Part shown: positions 1 through 7,863 of the stretch, piece after piece
How the letters are laid out: each line of letters starts with the position of its first letter
How positions within the stretch are numbered: the stretch's first letter is position 1
DNA from: Micromonospora sediminimaris
Lineage (GTDB): Bacteria > Actinomycetota > Actinomycetes > Mycobacteriales > Micromonosporaceae
Reading direction: 5' to 3'
DNA: 64,000 nucleotides
Assembly: GCA_900112325.1 (NCBI GenBank)
Contig: FOLJ01000009.1
Coordinates: forward strand, 229,162-293,161
The notes under the pieces: generated by a model
Told to the model about the DNA's origin: nothing
What the model saw: only the letters and a program-made list of their open reading frames with translations
Database searches by the model: none
Program-made: the position numbers and the translations under genes

Positions 1-695
1 GCGAGGGCGCCGGTGAGCACGAACAGGATGCCGCCGACGCCGACGATCAGGCCGAGCGTGGCCAGCAGACTGGCCCGGGGCCGTGGCCCGACCGGCGCCG
101 ACGGTACGTCCCGGCCGGTTGCGCCGTCGGGGGTCCGGTCGTCGTCGACCCTGCCGTCCCGCTCGACGGTGCCGACGCTCCGGTCCCGGTCGGCGTGGCG
201 ATCCGCGTCGCCGGCCCGATCCCCGTCGGAGGTGCGGTCGCGGTCTGTGGTGCGGTCGGTGGTGTGGAGGCCATCGACGGCCCGGTCCCGGCCGCTGGCG
301 CGGTCACCGTCGAGAGTGCGGTCCACGCCGGTGACGCGGTGGCCGTCGACGGTCTCGGTGGTGGCGGCACGAGCGCGGCGGGAACCGTGAACCGTGGATC
401 GGGCGGTGGCGGCGCGGGCCTCGGCGCTCCGTTGTGCGTCGGGCTGGCCATCCACCCGGGCGGTGCCGGCGCCAGCGGTCGGGCTGGTGGCGGCACGGTC
501 CTTGGCGGCGCGGTCCGTGGCGGGCTGGCCGGCGACCGGGTCCGCAGCGGTTCGGCGGGTGGTGCTGCCGTCGGTGCGACCCTCGACGCCGGACCGCTCG
601 TCGGGGCGGGTGTCGGTGGCGACCGTCCCGGTCCTGCTGTCGTCGGCTGCCGGCGGCGCCGGTTCCTCCCGGCGCAACAACGAAGAAAATTTCAT
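1..695 (-). CDS. Membrane protein with Arg/Asp-rich low-complexity region (C-terminus cut by window edge)
   Basis: An open minus-strand frame starts at an ATG at 695 with a very strong ribosome-binding site (AGGAGGTG, 6 nt spacing) and runs off the left edge without a stop; 231 residues are visible. The N-terminus reads MKFSSLLRREEPAPP. A long hydrophilic region follows, with irregular repeats of DR, DGDR and TTDR type (about residues 110-200). A predicted transmembrane segment (ASLLATLGLIVGVGGILFVLTG) begins near residue 207. Function unknown. I infer a cytoplasmic disordered tail anchored by a C-terminal membrane domain that continues outside the window. Two other frames here are also open, because the codon composition is so biased; the start signal and the hydrophobic segment favour this one. 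Confidence 0.72.
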   Translation of the reverse strand, partial: MKFSSLLRREEPAPPAADDSRTGTVATDTRPDERSGVEGRTDGSTTRRTAADPVAGQPATDRAAKDRAATSPTAGAGTARVDGQPDAQRSAEARAATARSTVHGSRRARAATTETVDGHRVTGVDRTLDGDRASGRDRAVDGLHTTDRTTDRDRTSDGDRAGDADRHADRDRSVGTVERDGRVDDDRTPDGATGRDVPSAPVGPRPRASLLATLGLIVGVGGILFVLTGAL

Positions 696-895
696 GGGTT
701 CACCTCCTGATCGATGCGTGGATGGCGGCATCAGCCCCGTATCGCCAACCACGCCACAACACCCAGCAGGTACCCAACCCCCACCCACCCGACACCCCAC
801 TCCGCCCGCCCCGCACCGCTCCCCTCGTCGATCATGCAGTTGCGGCAGGCAAAGGCGAGGGCTGCGACGGCGAGGGCGGCGGTGGGGGTGGGGTG

Positions 896-1585
896 TTAGC
901 GGGGGCGGATCAGGGGGGCCAGGGTGGCGGTGAGGAGGGCCAGGCGGCGGGGCCGGGAGACCCGGACGGGACGCTTGCGGACGCAGCGCACGAGGATCTC
1001 CACGGCGTCATCGACCGGGATCATCAGCGGTCGGAACGAGCCCTTGGCCATCTTGGTGTCGACGAATCCGAATCGCACGGTGGTCACGTGCACGCCGTGC
1101 CGGCGCAGCGCCGCCGACAAACCCGTCAGGTACGACGACACTCCGGCCTTCGAGCCGGCGTAGCCGGGCGCCTCGCCGGAGACCAGCCGGTCGGCGAGAC
1201 TGGAGATCCCGATCAGGTGCCCGTCGCCGGTGGCGAGCATTCTCGGCACCACCACGGCGGTGGTCCGTACCGCGCCCATCAGGTTGACCTCGAAGGTGCG
1301 CGTCTGCGCGTCCAGGTCGACCGGATCAAAAGGTTCGCCGATGCCGGCGGCGTAAACACACAGGTCCACCCCGCCGAGCTCGTCGATCGCCTTGCCCAGC
1401 ACGTCCGGATAGTCCGGCGCGGTGACATCGATCGTGTGGTGGGCGTATGTGGGGACGATGATGGCGTTGTCCCGTCGCGACAGCCCGGTGACCCGCCAGC
1501 CGTCGGCGAGCAGTCTGCGGGTGAACGCCAGCCCGATGCCGTCGCTGTTGCCGACCACCACCGCACGGCGTATCTCATCCGTCAT
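896..1585 (-). CDS. SDR family NAD(P)-dependent oxidoreductase
   Basis: 229 residues, a typical length for a classical short-chain dehydrogenase. A Rossmann nucleotide-binding motif lies at the N-terminus (VVVGNSDGIGLAF, a variant of TGxxxGxG). The catalytic Ser is in the ISSLAD segment, and the YAGSKAG motif supplies the YxxxK pair. The substrate cannot be told from sequence. I chose the ATG at 1585 (MTDEIRRAVV) because the fold begins right after it; an in-frame start at 1642 would add a 19-residue non-homologous extension. The gene stands alone, with the next minus-strand gene 200 nt downstream. The ribosome-binding site is weak (GGGGGCGGGG). Confidence 0.85.
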   Translation of the reverse strand: MTDEIRRAVVVGNSDGIGLAFTRRLLADGWRVTGLSRRDNAIIVPTYAHHTIDVTAPDYPDVLGKAIDELGGVDLCVYAAGIGEPFDPVDLDAQTRTFEVNLMGAVRTTAVVVPRMLATGDGHLIGISSLADRLVSGEAPGYAGSKAGVSSYLTGLSAALRRHGVHVTTVRFGFVDTKMAKGSFRPLMIPVDDAVEILVRCVRKRPVRVSRPRRLALLTATLAPLIRPR

Positions 1586-1789
1586 GACCCCGCCCCCATC
1601 GAGTCGACGTGGTGCCCGCCGTGCCGGCGGCCCGATCGGCAATTGAACCAGACGCCGAGGGCGATCCCTTACCGTCGAGTAGCAGCGTTACCCGGGGACG
1701 GGTGACCGGTTCGGGGTGCTTGGCACGCCCCTGCCGGCCGTCACCACGTGGCAAGGCCGGGCCCGACCGCTGCTCACCGGCCCGCTGGC

Positions 1790-1795
1790 TACGCT
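1790..1795 (+). promoter_or_regulatory. Candidate -10 element for leaderless nei mRNA
   Basis: TACGCT lies 7 nt upstream of the GTG at 1803 and there is no Shine-Dalgarno between them. A TANNNT hexamer at this distance would place the transcription start on the start codon. No clear -35 is visible. Confidence 0.45.
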
Positions 1796-1802
1796 TGGCG
1801 TC

Positions 1803-2609
1803 GTGCCAGAGGGACACACCATTCATCGCCTGGCGGCCCGGCACGCCGAGCTGTTCGTGGGGGACAAGGTGCTCGCCGCCAGCCCGCAGGGGCGCTTCGC
1901 CGACGGTGCCGCCCGGATCTCCGGCACGGTGCTGGAGGCCACCGAGGCGTACGGCAAGCACCTGCTGCACCACTACGCCGGTGAGTTCGCGCTGCACGTG
2001 CACCTCGGCCTCTACGGGAAGGTTACCGACGGCGATGGTGAACCGCCGGAGCCGGTGGGGCAGATCCGTCTACGGCTGACCAGCGACCGGCACTGGCTCG
2101 ACCTGCGTGGGCCGACCGCCTGCGAACTGCTCAGCCCGCCCGAGGTGGCCGCGCTGCGGGCTCGACTCGGACCGGATCCGCTGCGCGCCGACGCCGATCC
2201 GGAGCGGGCGTACGCGCGGATCTCGCGCAGCGTGATGCCACTGGCGGCGCTGTTGCTGGACCAGACGGTGGTGGCCGGCACAGGTCTGATCTTCGTGACG
2301 GAGGCGTTGTTTCGCGCCGGTCTGTCGCCGCGGCTGCCCGGCCGGGAGTTGACCCCGGCCGGTTGGCAGGTGCTTTGGGCAGACCTGGTCGAGCTGATGA
2401 CGCTCGCGGTCACCACCGGTCGGATCGACACCGTCCGCGCCGCGCACCTGCCCGAGGCGATGGGTCGGCCGGCCCGAGTCGACCGGCACGGGGGAGAGGT
2501 CTACGTCTACCGCCGCCCCGGCCAACCCTGCCACGTCTGCCGCACCCCGATCAGCCGAGGCACCATCACCGCCCGCAACCTCTACTGGTGCCCCACCTGC
2601 CAGTCCTGA
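1803..2609 (+). CDS. nei: Fpg/Nei family DNA glycosylase (Nei1-like)
   Basis: 268 residues. The GTG at 1803 gives the N-terminus M-PEGHTIHRLA. In this family Pro2 is the Schiff-base nucleophile and Glu3 the acid catalyst, so the start is well fixed. Residues near 50-75 (GKHLLHHYAG, LHVHLGLYGK) carry the conserved Lys of the catalytic domain. The C-terminus holds a zinc finger, CxxC (CHVC) and CxxC (CPTC), about residues 244-266. The enzyme excises oxidised bases from DNA and nicks the abasic site during base-excision repair. The N-terminal pattern resembles mycobacterial Nei1 (Rv2464c type) more than MutM. The gene has its own probable leaderless promoter and diverges from the SDR gene. Confidence 0.93.
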   Translation: MPEGHTIHRLAARHAELFVGDKVLAASPQGRFADGAARISGTVLEATEAYGKHLLHHYAGEFALHVHLGLYGKVTDGDGEPPEPVGQIRLRLTSDRHWLDLRGPTACELLSPPEVAALRARLGPDPLRADADPERAYARISRSVMPLAALLLDQTVVAGTGLIFVTEALFRAGLSPRLPGRELTPAGWQVLWADLVELMTLAVTTGRIDTVRAAHLPEAMGRPARVDRHGGEVYVYRRPGQPCHVCRTPISRGTITARNLYWCPTCQS

Positions 2610-2623
2610 CCCGACCGGCGGGG

Positions 2624-2669
2624 ATCTTGGTCTGGAACGGCCCTTCAGGGGGCCGTGCTCGACCAAGAT
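2624..2669. terminator. Nested hairpin between convergent genes
   Basis: Outer arms ATCTTGGTC (2624-2632) and GACCAAGAT (2661-2669) enclose an inner hairpin, ACGGCCC (2637-2643) with GGGCCGT (2650-2656). It sits between the stops of nei (+) and the APH-like gene (-), so it can terminate both. The outer arms share ATCTTGG with a similar structure at 63913-63958. Confidence 0.6.
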
Positions 2670-2685
2670 TTGACCGAGACGCGGA

Positions 2686-3558
2686 TCAGTCGAGGAGCCA
2701 GCGGACCACCTCGACGTGGTCGGGGAAGACCCGGTCGCCGTCGATGCTCCAGGCCGTCGTCTGACCGATCGTCCAGCCCAGGACGCGGTCCCGGTCGAGC
2801 CCCAGCTCGGCGCTGAGCCGGTCCAGGCGGTGGCGGACGGCCGCCCGGGAGTGGCCCAGCTCGGTGCCGCGCACCATCGGGACCACCGAGAACTCCCGCT
2901 CGCCGACCAGCGGTTTCGGGTCGATCACCAGCCACGGCTCGCGTTCGGCGCGCAGCACGTTGGCGGCATGCAGGTCCTGGTTGACCAGGACCTGCACACC
3001 CTGGCTGCCGGTGAGCCCGCCGAGCAGGTCGAGCGCGGCGTCGACCAGCCGCCGCTCGAACGGCCGCCCGGCCCGCTCCCACTTCACCGGCAGCCGGGAC
3101 ACCCAACCGGCGGCGGCCTCCGCCAACGACGTGAACGGCTGACCGGCCGGTACCCAGAGGCGGGGGAGCAGCGCCACCACCGCGTCGAGCGCCGCGTCGA
3201 GCGGTAACGCGTGCAGCGGGGTCCCGGGATTGCAACGCTCCACCAGCAGTGCCCGCAGGTCGGGGTCGTGGCCGAGCAGCCGGACGGCACCGTCGCCGTC
3301 CCAACGCCGCAGCGCGGTCACCTCGTGCTCGCTCTCCGCGTCGGGGAACTGCAACTTGAGCACCGCACGGGTGCCGTCCGGCAGTTCGGCCGGCAAGGCC
3401 AGGGAGGCGCAGGCGTACCCGAAGGGCGGCCCGAGCCGCAGCGACCAGCGCCGGGCGCAGGTGGCCAGCCGGTCCGGCAACTCGGCCAACCACTCCGGGC
3501 CACCCGGCACGTCGCGAAGCCAGGCCAAGCCGTCGGGGAGTCGCAGCGCGCCGGTCAC
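2686..3558 (-). CDS. Aminoglycoside phosphotransferase-like kinase (APH(6)/streptomycin 6-kinase type)
   Basis: About 290 residues. Kinase-like landmarks are visible: the ATP-binding lysine region (RAVLKLQFPD), the catalytic loop NQDLHAANVL with the catalytic Asp, and the metal-binding region VIDPKPLVGEREF, which is typical of the streptomycin 6-phosphotransferase/hydroxyurea-phosphotransferase family. The usual HGD of the catalytic loop is NQD here. The substrate is unknown: many chromosomal members are not proven resistance genes. The gene follows the WGR/propeller gene in the same direction, and a TTG in frame at 3594 would leave only 6 nt between them. I prefer the GTG at 3558, where family similarity seems to begin; neither start has a good ribosome-binding site. 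Confidence 0.8.
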   Translation of the reverse strand: MTGALRLPDGLAWLRDVPGGPEWLAELPDRLATCARRWSLRLGPPFGYACASLALPAELPDGTRAVLKLQFPDAESEHEVTALRRWDGDGAVRLLGHDPDLRALLVERCNPGTPLHALPLDAALDAVVALLPRLWVPAGQPFTSLAEAAAGWVSRLPVKWERAGRPFERRLVDAALDLLGGLTGSQGVQVLVNQDLHAANVLRAEREPWLVIDPKPLVGEREFSVVPMVRGTELGHSRAAVRHRLDRLSAELGLDRDRVLGWTIGQTTAWSIDGDRVFPDHVEVVRWLLD

Positions 3559-3600
3559 CGGCTCATGGTGACCGAGGCCGAGCAGCGGCCACAACCGTGA

Positions 3601-5025
3601 TCAGCGGAGGCGGCGGATGTCACCGTACGCCCGGTAGAAGCCGCCACGGCCGGACTCCCGGACCTCGGTGACCAGGTAGCGGGCACCCGGCTGGCGGATG
3701 CCCTTGGGGAACTGCACCGACCAGTTCCGGTGGTAGCCGGCGGACAGCACGTGCACCCGCAGCCGACCGCCCTGCTCGACGCACTCGACGATCACCCCGT
3801 CACCGGCGTCGCCGACGACCTCGACCTCGGTGACGGCGGCTGGTTCGGGCAGCCGGGCCGGGGCCTTCACGTCGACCACGTCGGGCACGTTGCCCGCCTC
3901 CGCCGCCCGGATCGCGGGCTCGCTGGCGTCGATGCAGGCCAGGTGGCCGCTGGTGGTCACCACGTAGAGGCGTTCGTCGTGGTACTGCATGGAGTAGGCC
4001 GATCCGCAGCCGGTGCCGAGCTTCCACAGCCGGGTGCCGTCGGCGGCGAAGCAGTAGATCGACGACTGGCTGTCACCGGCGAAGACGTAACGACCGTCGG
4101 CGGCCGTGGCGCAGGAGAAGACCGGCGCATCGGCGCGGTAGGTGCGCAGCGCCGAACCGCCGTCCTTGCCGAGGCGCACCACCTCGCGGGTGGCGGTGCC
4201 GGCGAACACGGCGTCGCGTTCCTGCCAGCCGAAGAGCACCGAGCCGGTGCGGGTGTGCCACAACTCCCGCCCGGTGCGCCAGTCGTAGCCGCTGACCCCC
4301 GTCGAGTCGCCGTGGTAGACGGCGTCGGCGTCGCAGCGCACCATCCAGGCCGACCGGCCGCGCCCGGCCCGTCGCCAGAGGAACTCGTCCTCGTGGTCGA
4401 TGGCGGCGACCCCACCGTCGGCGTCGGAGACACCCAGCACGCCGTCGTGGATGTCGAGCCAGTAGATGTCGATGTCGGGAACGATCGCGTACGCCACCCG
4501 GGGGATCTTGCCGGACAGGTCGTAGACGTTGCCGTCGTCGCAGCCGGCGTAGATCCAGGCGTCGTCGGCGACGATGCACTTGACCCCGTCGGGAAGCCGG
4601 ACCTGGTCCAGCACGCGGGCGTCGTGATCGAGAGTGGTGATCACACCGCGCTCGTTGCCCACCATGCAGGTGCGCCCGTCGACGAAGATGCCGAAGGCCG
4701 GTGCGCCGGAGTCGTACCGCCAGAGGACCGGGGCGGTGCGGGCGGTCGAGCGGGTGCTGACGATCTGCCGCCGGGAGACTGCCCGCTTCTGGCGTACGCC
4801 GCGGACCGCCGGAGCGTACCCCTTGCGGATCTTCTCGCCGATCTTCTTCGCCGCGGCGGCGCGGGCCCGCGCGTTGTCGGGGTAGCCGGTGGTCTTCACC
4901 TGACCCTGGTCGCCGATCCGCCCGAAGCGCACGGTCATCGTGGCGTCGTCGACCATCACCTCGTAGAACTTGTGCGCGGCACCGTCCATTTCGGACAGTT
5001 CGAGGTAGGTCGTCTCCTGCGACAT
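3601..5025 (-). CDS. WGR domain / PQQ-like beta-propeller protein
   Basis: 474 residues; ATG at 5025 with a GGAGG site 8 nt upstream. The first ~80 residues form a WGR-type domain (tyrosine-rich YLELSEMDGAAHKFYEV, then the signature as RFGRIGDQGQ, with Phe replacing the name-giving Trp). Basic residues follow (GVRQKRAVSRRQ, about 100-110). From about residue 120 to 390 there are repeated blades of the kind seen in PQQ/WD-like propellers (for example VLWRYDSG, ELWHTRTGS, RLWKLGTG). A separate C-terminal module of about 70 residues ends in FYRAYGDIRRLR. WGR domains are best known in DNA-damage proteins such as PARPs; no catalytic domain is present here. Probably a scaffold or sensor, cytoplasmic (no signal peptide). 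Likely co-transcribed with the downstream kinase-like gene. Confidence 0.8.
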   Translation of the reverse strand: MSQETTYLELSEMDGAAHKFYEVMVDDATMTVRFGRIGDQGQVKTTGYPDNARARAAAAKKIGEKIRKGYAPAVRGVRQKRAVSRRQIVSTRSTARTAPVLWRYDSGAPAFGIFVDGRTCMVGNERGVITTLDHDARVLDQVRLPDGVKCIVADDAWIYAGCDDGNVYDLSGKIPRVAYAIVPDIDIYWLDIHDGVLGVSDADGGVAAIDHEDEFLWRRAGRGRSAWMVRCDADAVYHGDSTGVSGYDWRTGRELWHTRTGSVLFGWQERDAVFAGTATREVVRLGKDGGSALRTYRADAPVFSCATAADGRYVFAGDSQSSIYCFAADGTRLWKLGTGCGSAYSMQYHDERLYVVTTSGHLACIDASEPAIRAAEAGNVPDVVDVKAPARLPEPAAVTEVEVVGDAGDGVIVECVEQGGRLRVHVLSAGYHRNWSVQFPKGIRQPGARYLVTEVRESGRGGFYRAYGDIRRLR

Positions 5026-5115
5026 AAGGATTCCTCCGAGGGGTTGGCGTCGGCCCTGACCGGGCGGCGCGCCTACGCTAACCCGCGGCACCGACAGAAT
5101 CCGGCCCCGGAGCCG

Positions 5116-6486
5116 TCAGCCGGCGAGCGCGTCCACGGCCTTGCGGGCGGCGACCAGCACCGGATCCCAGACCGGGGCGTACGGCGGGGCGTAGCCGAGG
5201 TCGAGCGCGGTCATGTCGTCCACCGTCATCTTGTTCCACAGCGCCACGGCGAGGGTGTCGATCCGCTTCGCCGCCTCGGACCAGCCGACGATCTGGGCGC
5301 CGAGCAGTCGCCCGCTCGGCCGCTCGGCGATCAGCTTCACCGTCATCTGCCGGGCGCCGGGGTAGTAGCCGGCGCGGTTCGTCGACTCGGCGATCACCGA
5401 GACGAACTCGAAGCCGGACGCCCGGGCCTCGCGCTCCCGCAGGCCGGTGCGTCCCACCTCCAGCTCGCACACCTTGGTCACCGCGGTGCCGATCACCCCG
5501 GCGAAGGTGGCGTACCCGCCGCCGATGTTGATGCCGGCGACCCGGCCCTGCTTGTTGGCGTGGGTGCCGAGCGGTACGTGCACCGGCATGCCGCTGACCT
5601 TGTGCAGGGTCTCCACGCAGTCCCCGGCGGCCCACACCCCGGGCACCCCGGACACCCGCATCTGACGGTCCACCCGGATGCCGCCGGTCGGCCCGAGCGG
5701 CAGGCCGGCGGCGGCGGCCAACTCGGTGTTGGGGCGTACGCCGAGACCGAGGACCACCAGGTCGGCCGGGATCGGCCCGTCGTCGGTGACCACCTCGCTG
5801 ACCCGGCCGTCGCGCTCCGCCAGGCCGGTCACCCGTACGCCGGTGCGGATGTCCACGCCCAGCCCGCGCATCGCCTCGGTGACCAGTCGGGCCATGTCGG
5901 GGTCGACTGTCGACATCGGCTGCTCGTCGCGCTCGACCAGGGTGACCGACAGGCCGCGGCGGACCAGTGCCTCGGCCATCTCGACGCCGATGTAGCCGCC
6001 GCCGACCACCACCGCCCGCCGGGGCCGCGGCTCGGTCTCCAGCCAACCGCGCAGCGCCGAACCGTCGTCGAGGGTCTGCACCCCGAACACCCCGGCGGCG
6101 TCGGTGTGCGCCCAGGCTGGCTTCTTCGGCACCGCTCCGGCGGCGTACATCAGGGTGTCGAACGGTTCCCGGACCTCACCGCCGCCGTCCAGGTCACGGG
6201 CGACCACCTCGCGGCGGACCAGGTCGATCTCGACCACCTCGTGCCGGATCCGCACGTCGATGGCGTAGTCCTCGCGGTGCACCTTCGGCGACCGGGCCAC
6301 CAGTTGCTCCCGGTCGGTGACCAGGCCGCTGATCCAGTACGGGATCCCACAGGCCGAGTACGAGGTGAAGTGCCCCCGTTCGAACACGACGATCTCCAGG
6401 TCGTCCACGCCCCGACGACGGCGCGCCTGGGCGGCGGCCGACATGCCGGCGGCGTCCCCGCCGACGACGATCAACCGTTCCGCCAC
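5116..6486 (-). CDS. FAD-dependent pyridine nucleotide-disulfide oxidoreductase (CoA-disulfide reductase type)
   Basis: 456 residues. An FAD-binding motif is at the N-terminus (LIVVGGDAAGMSAA). The redox-active single-cysteine motif SYSACGIPYWISG lies near residue 45, as in CoA-disulfide reductases and NADH oxidases rather than the CxxxxC of glutathione-type reductases. A second nucleotide-binding motif (VVVGGGYIGVEMAE) falls near residue 160, and the AAGDC FAD motif appears as VWAAGDCVE. Expected role: NAD(P)H-dependent reduction of a low-molecular-weight disulfide or polysulfide in the cytoplasm. The GTG at 6486 follows a GAGAGGTG site and lies 16 nt after the upstream ligase gene's stop, so the two genes form an operon. 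The physiological substrate is inferred only. Confidence 0.87.
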   Translation of the reverse strand: MAERLIVVGGDAAGMSAAAQARRRRGVDDLEIVVFERGHFTSYSACGIPYWISGLVTDREQLVARSPKVHREDYAIDVRIRHEVVEIDLVRREVVARDLDGGGEVREPFDTLMYAAGAVPKKPAWAHTDAAGVFGVQTLDDGSALRGWLETEPRPRRAVVVGGGYIGVEMAEALVRRGLSVTLVERDEQPMSTVDPDMARLVTEAMRGLGVDIRTGVRVTGLAERDGRVSEVVTDDGPIPADLVVLGLGVRPNTELAAAAGLPLGPTGGIRVDRQMRVSGVPGVWAAGDCVETLHKVSGMPVHVPLGTHANKQGRVAGINIGGGYATFAGVIGTAVTKVCELEVGRTGLREREARASGFEFVSVIAESTNRAGYYPGARQMTVKLIAERPSGRLLGAQIVGWSEAAKRIDTLAVALWNKMTVDDMTALDLGYAPPYAPVWDPVLVAARKAVDALAG

Positions 6487-6502
6487 GCCATCACCTCTCT
6501 CG

Positions 6503-7600
6503 TCAGGCCGGGTCCTCGCCCCGGGTCTGGCGTGCCACGTCCTCCACCACATCCTCCAACCGTCCGGTCCGGGCGTACACCGAACGCTGCCGTGCGGCCC
6601 CGCTGCCGTGCCGGCGCAGCCCCTCCAGCAGGCCGGTCACCTCGGCGAGGTCGCCGTGTCGGTCGAGGGCCGGACCGAGGCGTCCGACGAGCTGGTGCAG
6701 CAGATCCCAGGCCGGCCGCAGCTCACCGCTGTGCGGGTCGACCGCCTCTCCCTCCAACCCGTCGTGGGCGGCCCGCCAGTGCGCGCCGACCAGCAGGTGA
6801 TGGTCGGTCGGCAGCGGTGGCCGCCCGGCCGCGATGTCGTCGAGCGCGGTCGCCACCAGCCCACGGACCAGTGCGGCGATCAGGACCGCGTCGTCGACGG
6901 TCGGGCAGACGTCACCGATGCGTAGCTCCACCGTCGGATACTTGGCCGACAGCCGGGCGTACCAGTAGAGCATCCCCTCGTCGAGCATCACGCCGCTGGC
7001 GATTAGCTGACGGATCAGTCGTTGGTAGTGCTCGTGGTTGACCAGGTAGGGCGTCGGCGCGACCGAGGGCCAGCGTTCCCACTCGATCGATCGCCAACTG
7101 GCGTAGCCGGTGTCCTCCCCGCCTGAGAACGGCGAGTTGGCGGTGACCGCGTGCAGGATCGGCAGCCACGGCCGCACATGGTTGAGCACCTGTACGCCCG
7201 CGTCCGGGTCCGGCACTCCGACGTGGACATGCATGCCGTTGTTGCCCGGCCCGGGCACCAACAGCCGGAACCGGGCGATCATCCGGTCGAAGCGGGGCTT
7301 GTCGACCACCGGGGGGACCGGCCCGTCGATCGGCCCGGTGCCGATCGCGAGCAACCGGGCGCCGGCCCGCTCGGCGGCGTCGGCCAGCGCGGCGCGGAGC
7401 AGGCTGAGCGAGTGCCGGATCGAGGAGAGTTCCAATCCGGGTGGGCTGCCGATCTCGATCTGACTGGTCTGGAACTCCCGCTCGACCTGTCCCCGCAACT
7501 CGGCGGGGACCTCCTCCAGCACCGCCTCGACGGCGGGCGCCGCGGCCCCGGTCTCCGGGTCGACGAGTAGGAACTCCTCCTCGACACCCACGGTGAGCAT
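6503..7600 (-). CDS. Glutamate--cysteine ligase family 2 (YbdK-type carboxylate-amine ligase)
   Basis: 365 residues, matching the YbdK/GCS2 family (about 370). The N-terminus MLTVGVEEEFLLVD holds the conserved Glu cluster. Other family landmarks are SQIEIGSPP, NNGMHVHVGVPD (metal/ATP site), TANSPFSGGEDTGYASWR and ELRIGDVCPTVDDA. Members ligate glutamate to cysteine or a related amine using ATP, often weakly in vitro; actinobacteria use mycothiol rather than glutathione, so the real product here is uncertain. The ATG at 7600 has a GAGG-type site; an in-frame ATG at 7651 is possible but would add residues not expected in the family. First gene of an operon with the CoA-disulfide-reductase-like gene. 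Confidence 0.88.
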   Translation of the reverse strand: MLTVGVEEEFLLVDPETGAAAPAVEAVLEEVPAELRGQVEREFQTSQIEIGSPPGLELSSIRHSLSLLRAALADAAERAGARLLAIGTGPIDGPVPPVVDKPRFDRMIARFRLLVPGPGNNGMHVHVGVPDPDAGVQVLNHVRPWLPILHAVTANSPFSGGEDTGYASWRSIEWERWPSVAPTPYLVNHEHYQRLIRQLIASGVMLDEGMLYWYARLSAKYPTVELRIGDVCPTVDDAVLIAALVRGLVATALDDIAAGRPPLPTDHHLLVGAHWRAAHDGLEGEAVDPHSGELRPAWDLLHQLVGRLGPALDRHGDLAEVTGLLEGLRRHGSGAARQRSVYARTGRLEDVVEDVARQTRGEDPA

Positions 7601-7791
7601 GTCGGTTGCCTCGACCGGGGGACGCGGGGCGGTTGCCGCCTGCCTGACCATCGCTACCACCGTCCACTTCCTCCCGGGCGGTCCGTCCGCACCGGGTCGG
7701 CCGGCAATTACCCGCTGTGGTGGTACCGGGAAACTCCGCCCGGGTGTGGCGGGGGTGTGCGCGATCGCGAGGCAGACCGGATCGATCGATA

Positions 7792-7818
7792 TTGACAACT
7801 GCGCGAGGGGGACGTACA
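7792..7818 (+). promoter_or_regulatory. Promoter for the GH16 gene
   Basis: A perfect -35 TTGACA (7792-7797) is followed 15 nt later by TACAAC (7813-7818; ACAACT at 16 nt spacing is an alternative -10). It lies just upstream of a palindromic operator and 46 nt before the GH16 start codon. Confidence 0.6.
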
Positions 7819-7822
7819 ACTC

Positions 7823-7838
7823 GTGAGAGAGCGCTCTC
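7823..7838. promoter_or_regulatory. LacI-family-type operator (16-bp perfect palindrome)
   Basis: GAGAGAGCGCTCTCTC is a perfect palindrome with the central CG typical of LacI/GalR operators. Its core resembles the TGGGAGCGCTCCCA box of CebR/CelR, which control cellulose and beta-glucan genes in actinobacteria. It lies directly after the -10 of the GH16 promoter, where a repressor would block transcription. The regulator gene is not in the window. Confidence 0.65.
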
Positions 7839-7863
7839 TCCCGTCCCCGCAGAGAGGCACATC

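Noticed and set aside
3730..7041. A very long plus-strand open frame (about 1100 codons) opposite the WGR, CoADR and GCL2 genes
   Set aside because: It is composed of His/Ala/Gly/Arg-rich translation without domains, crosses three genes with clear motifs on the other strand, and has no ribosome-binding site. High-GC antisense frames are often open.
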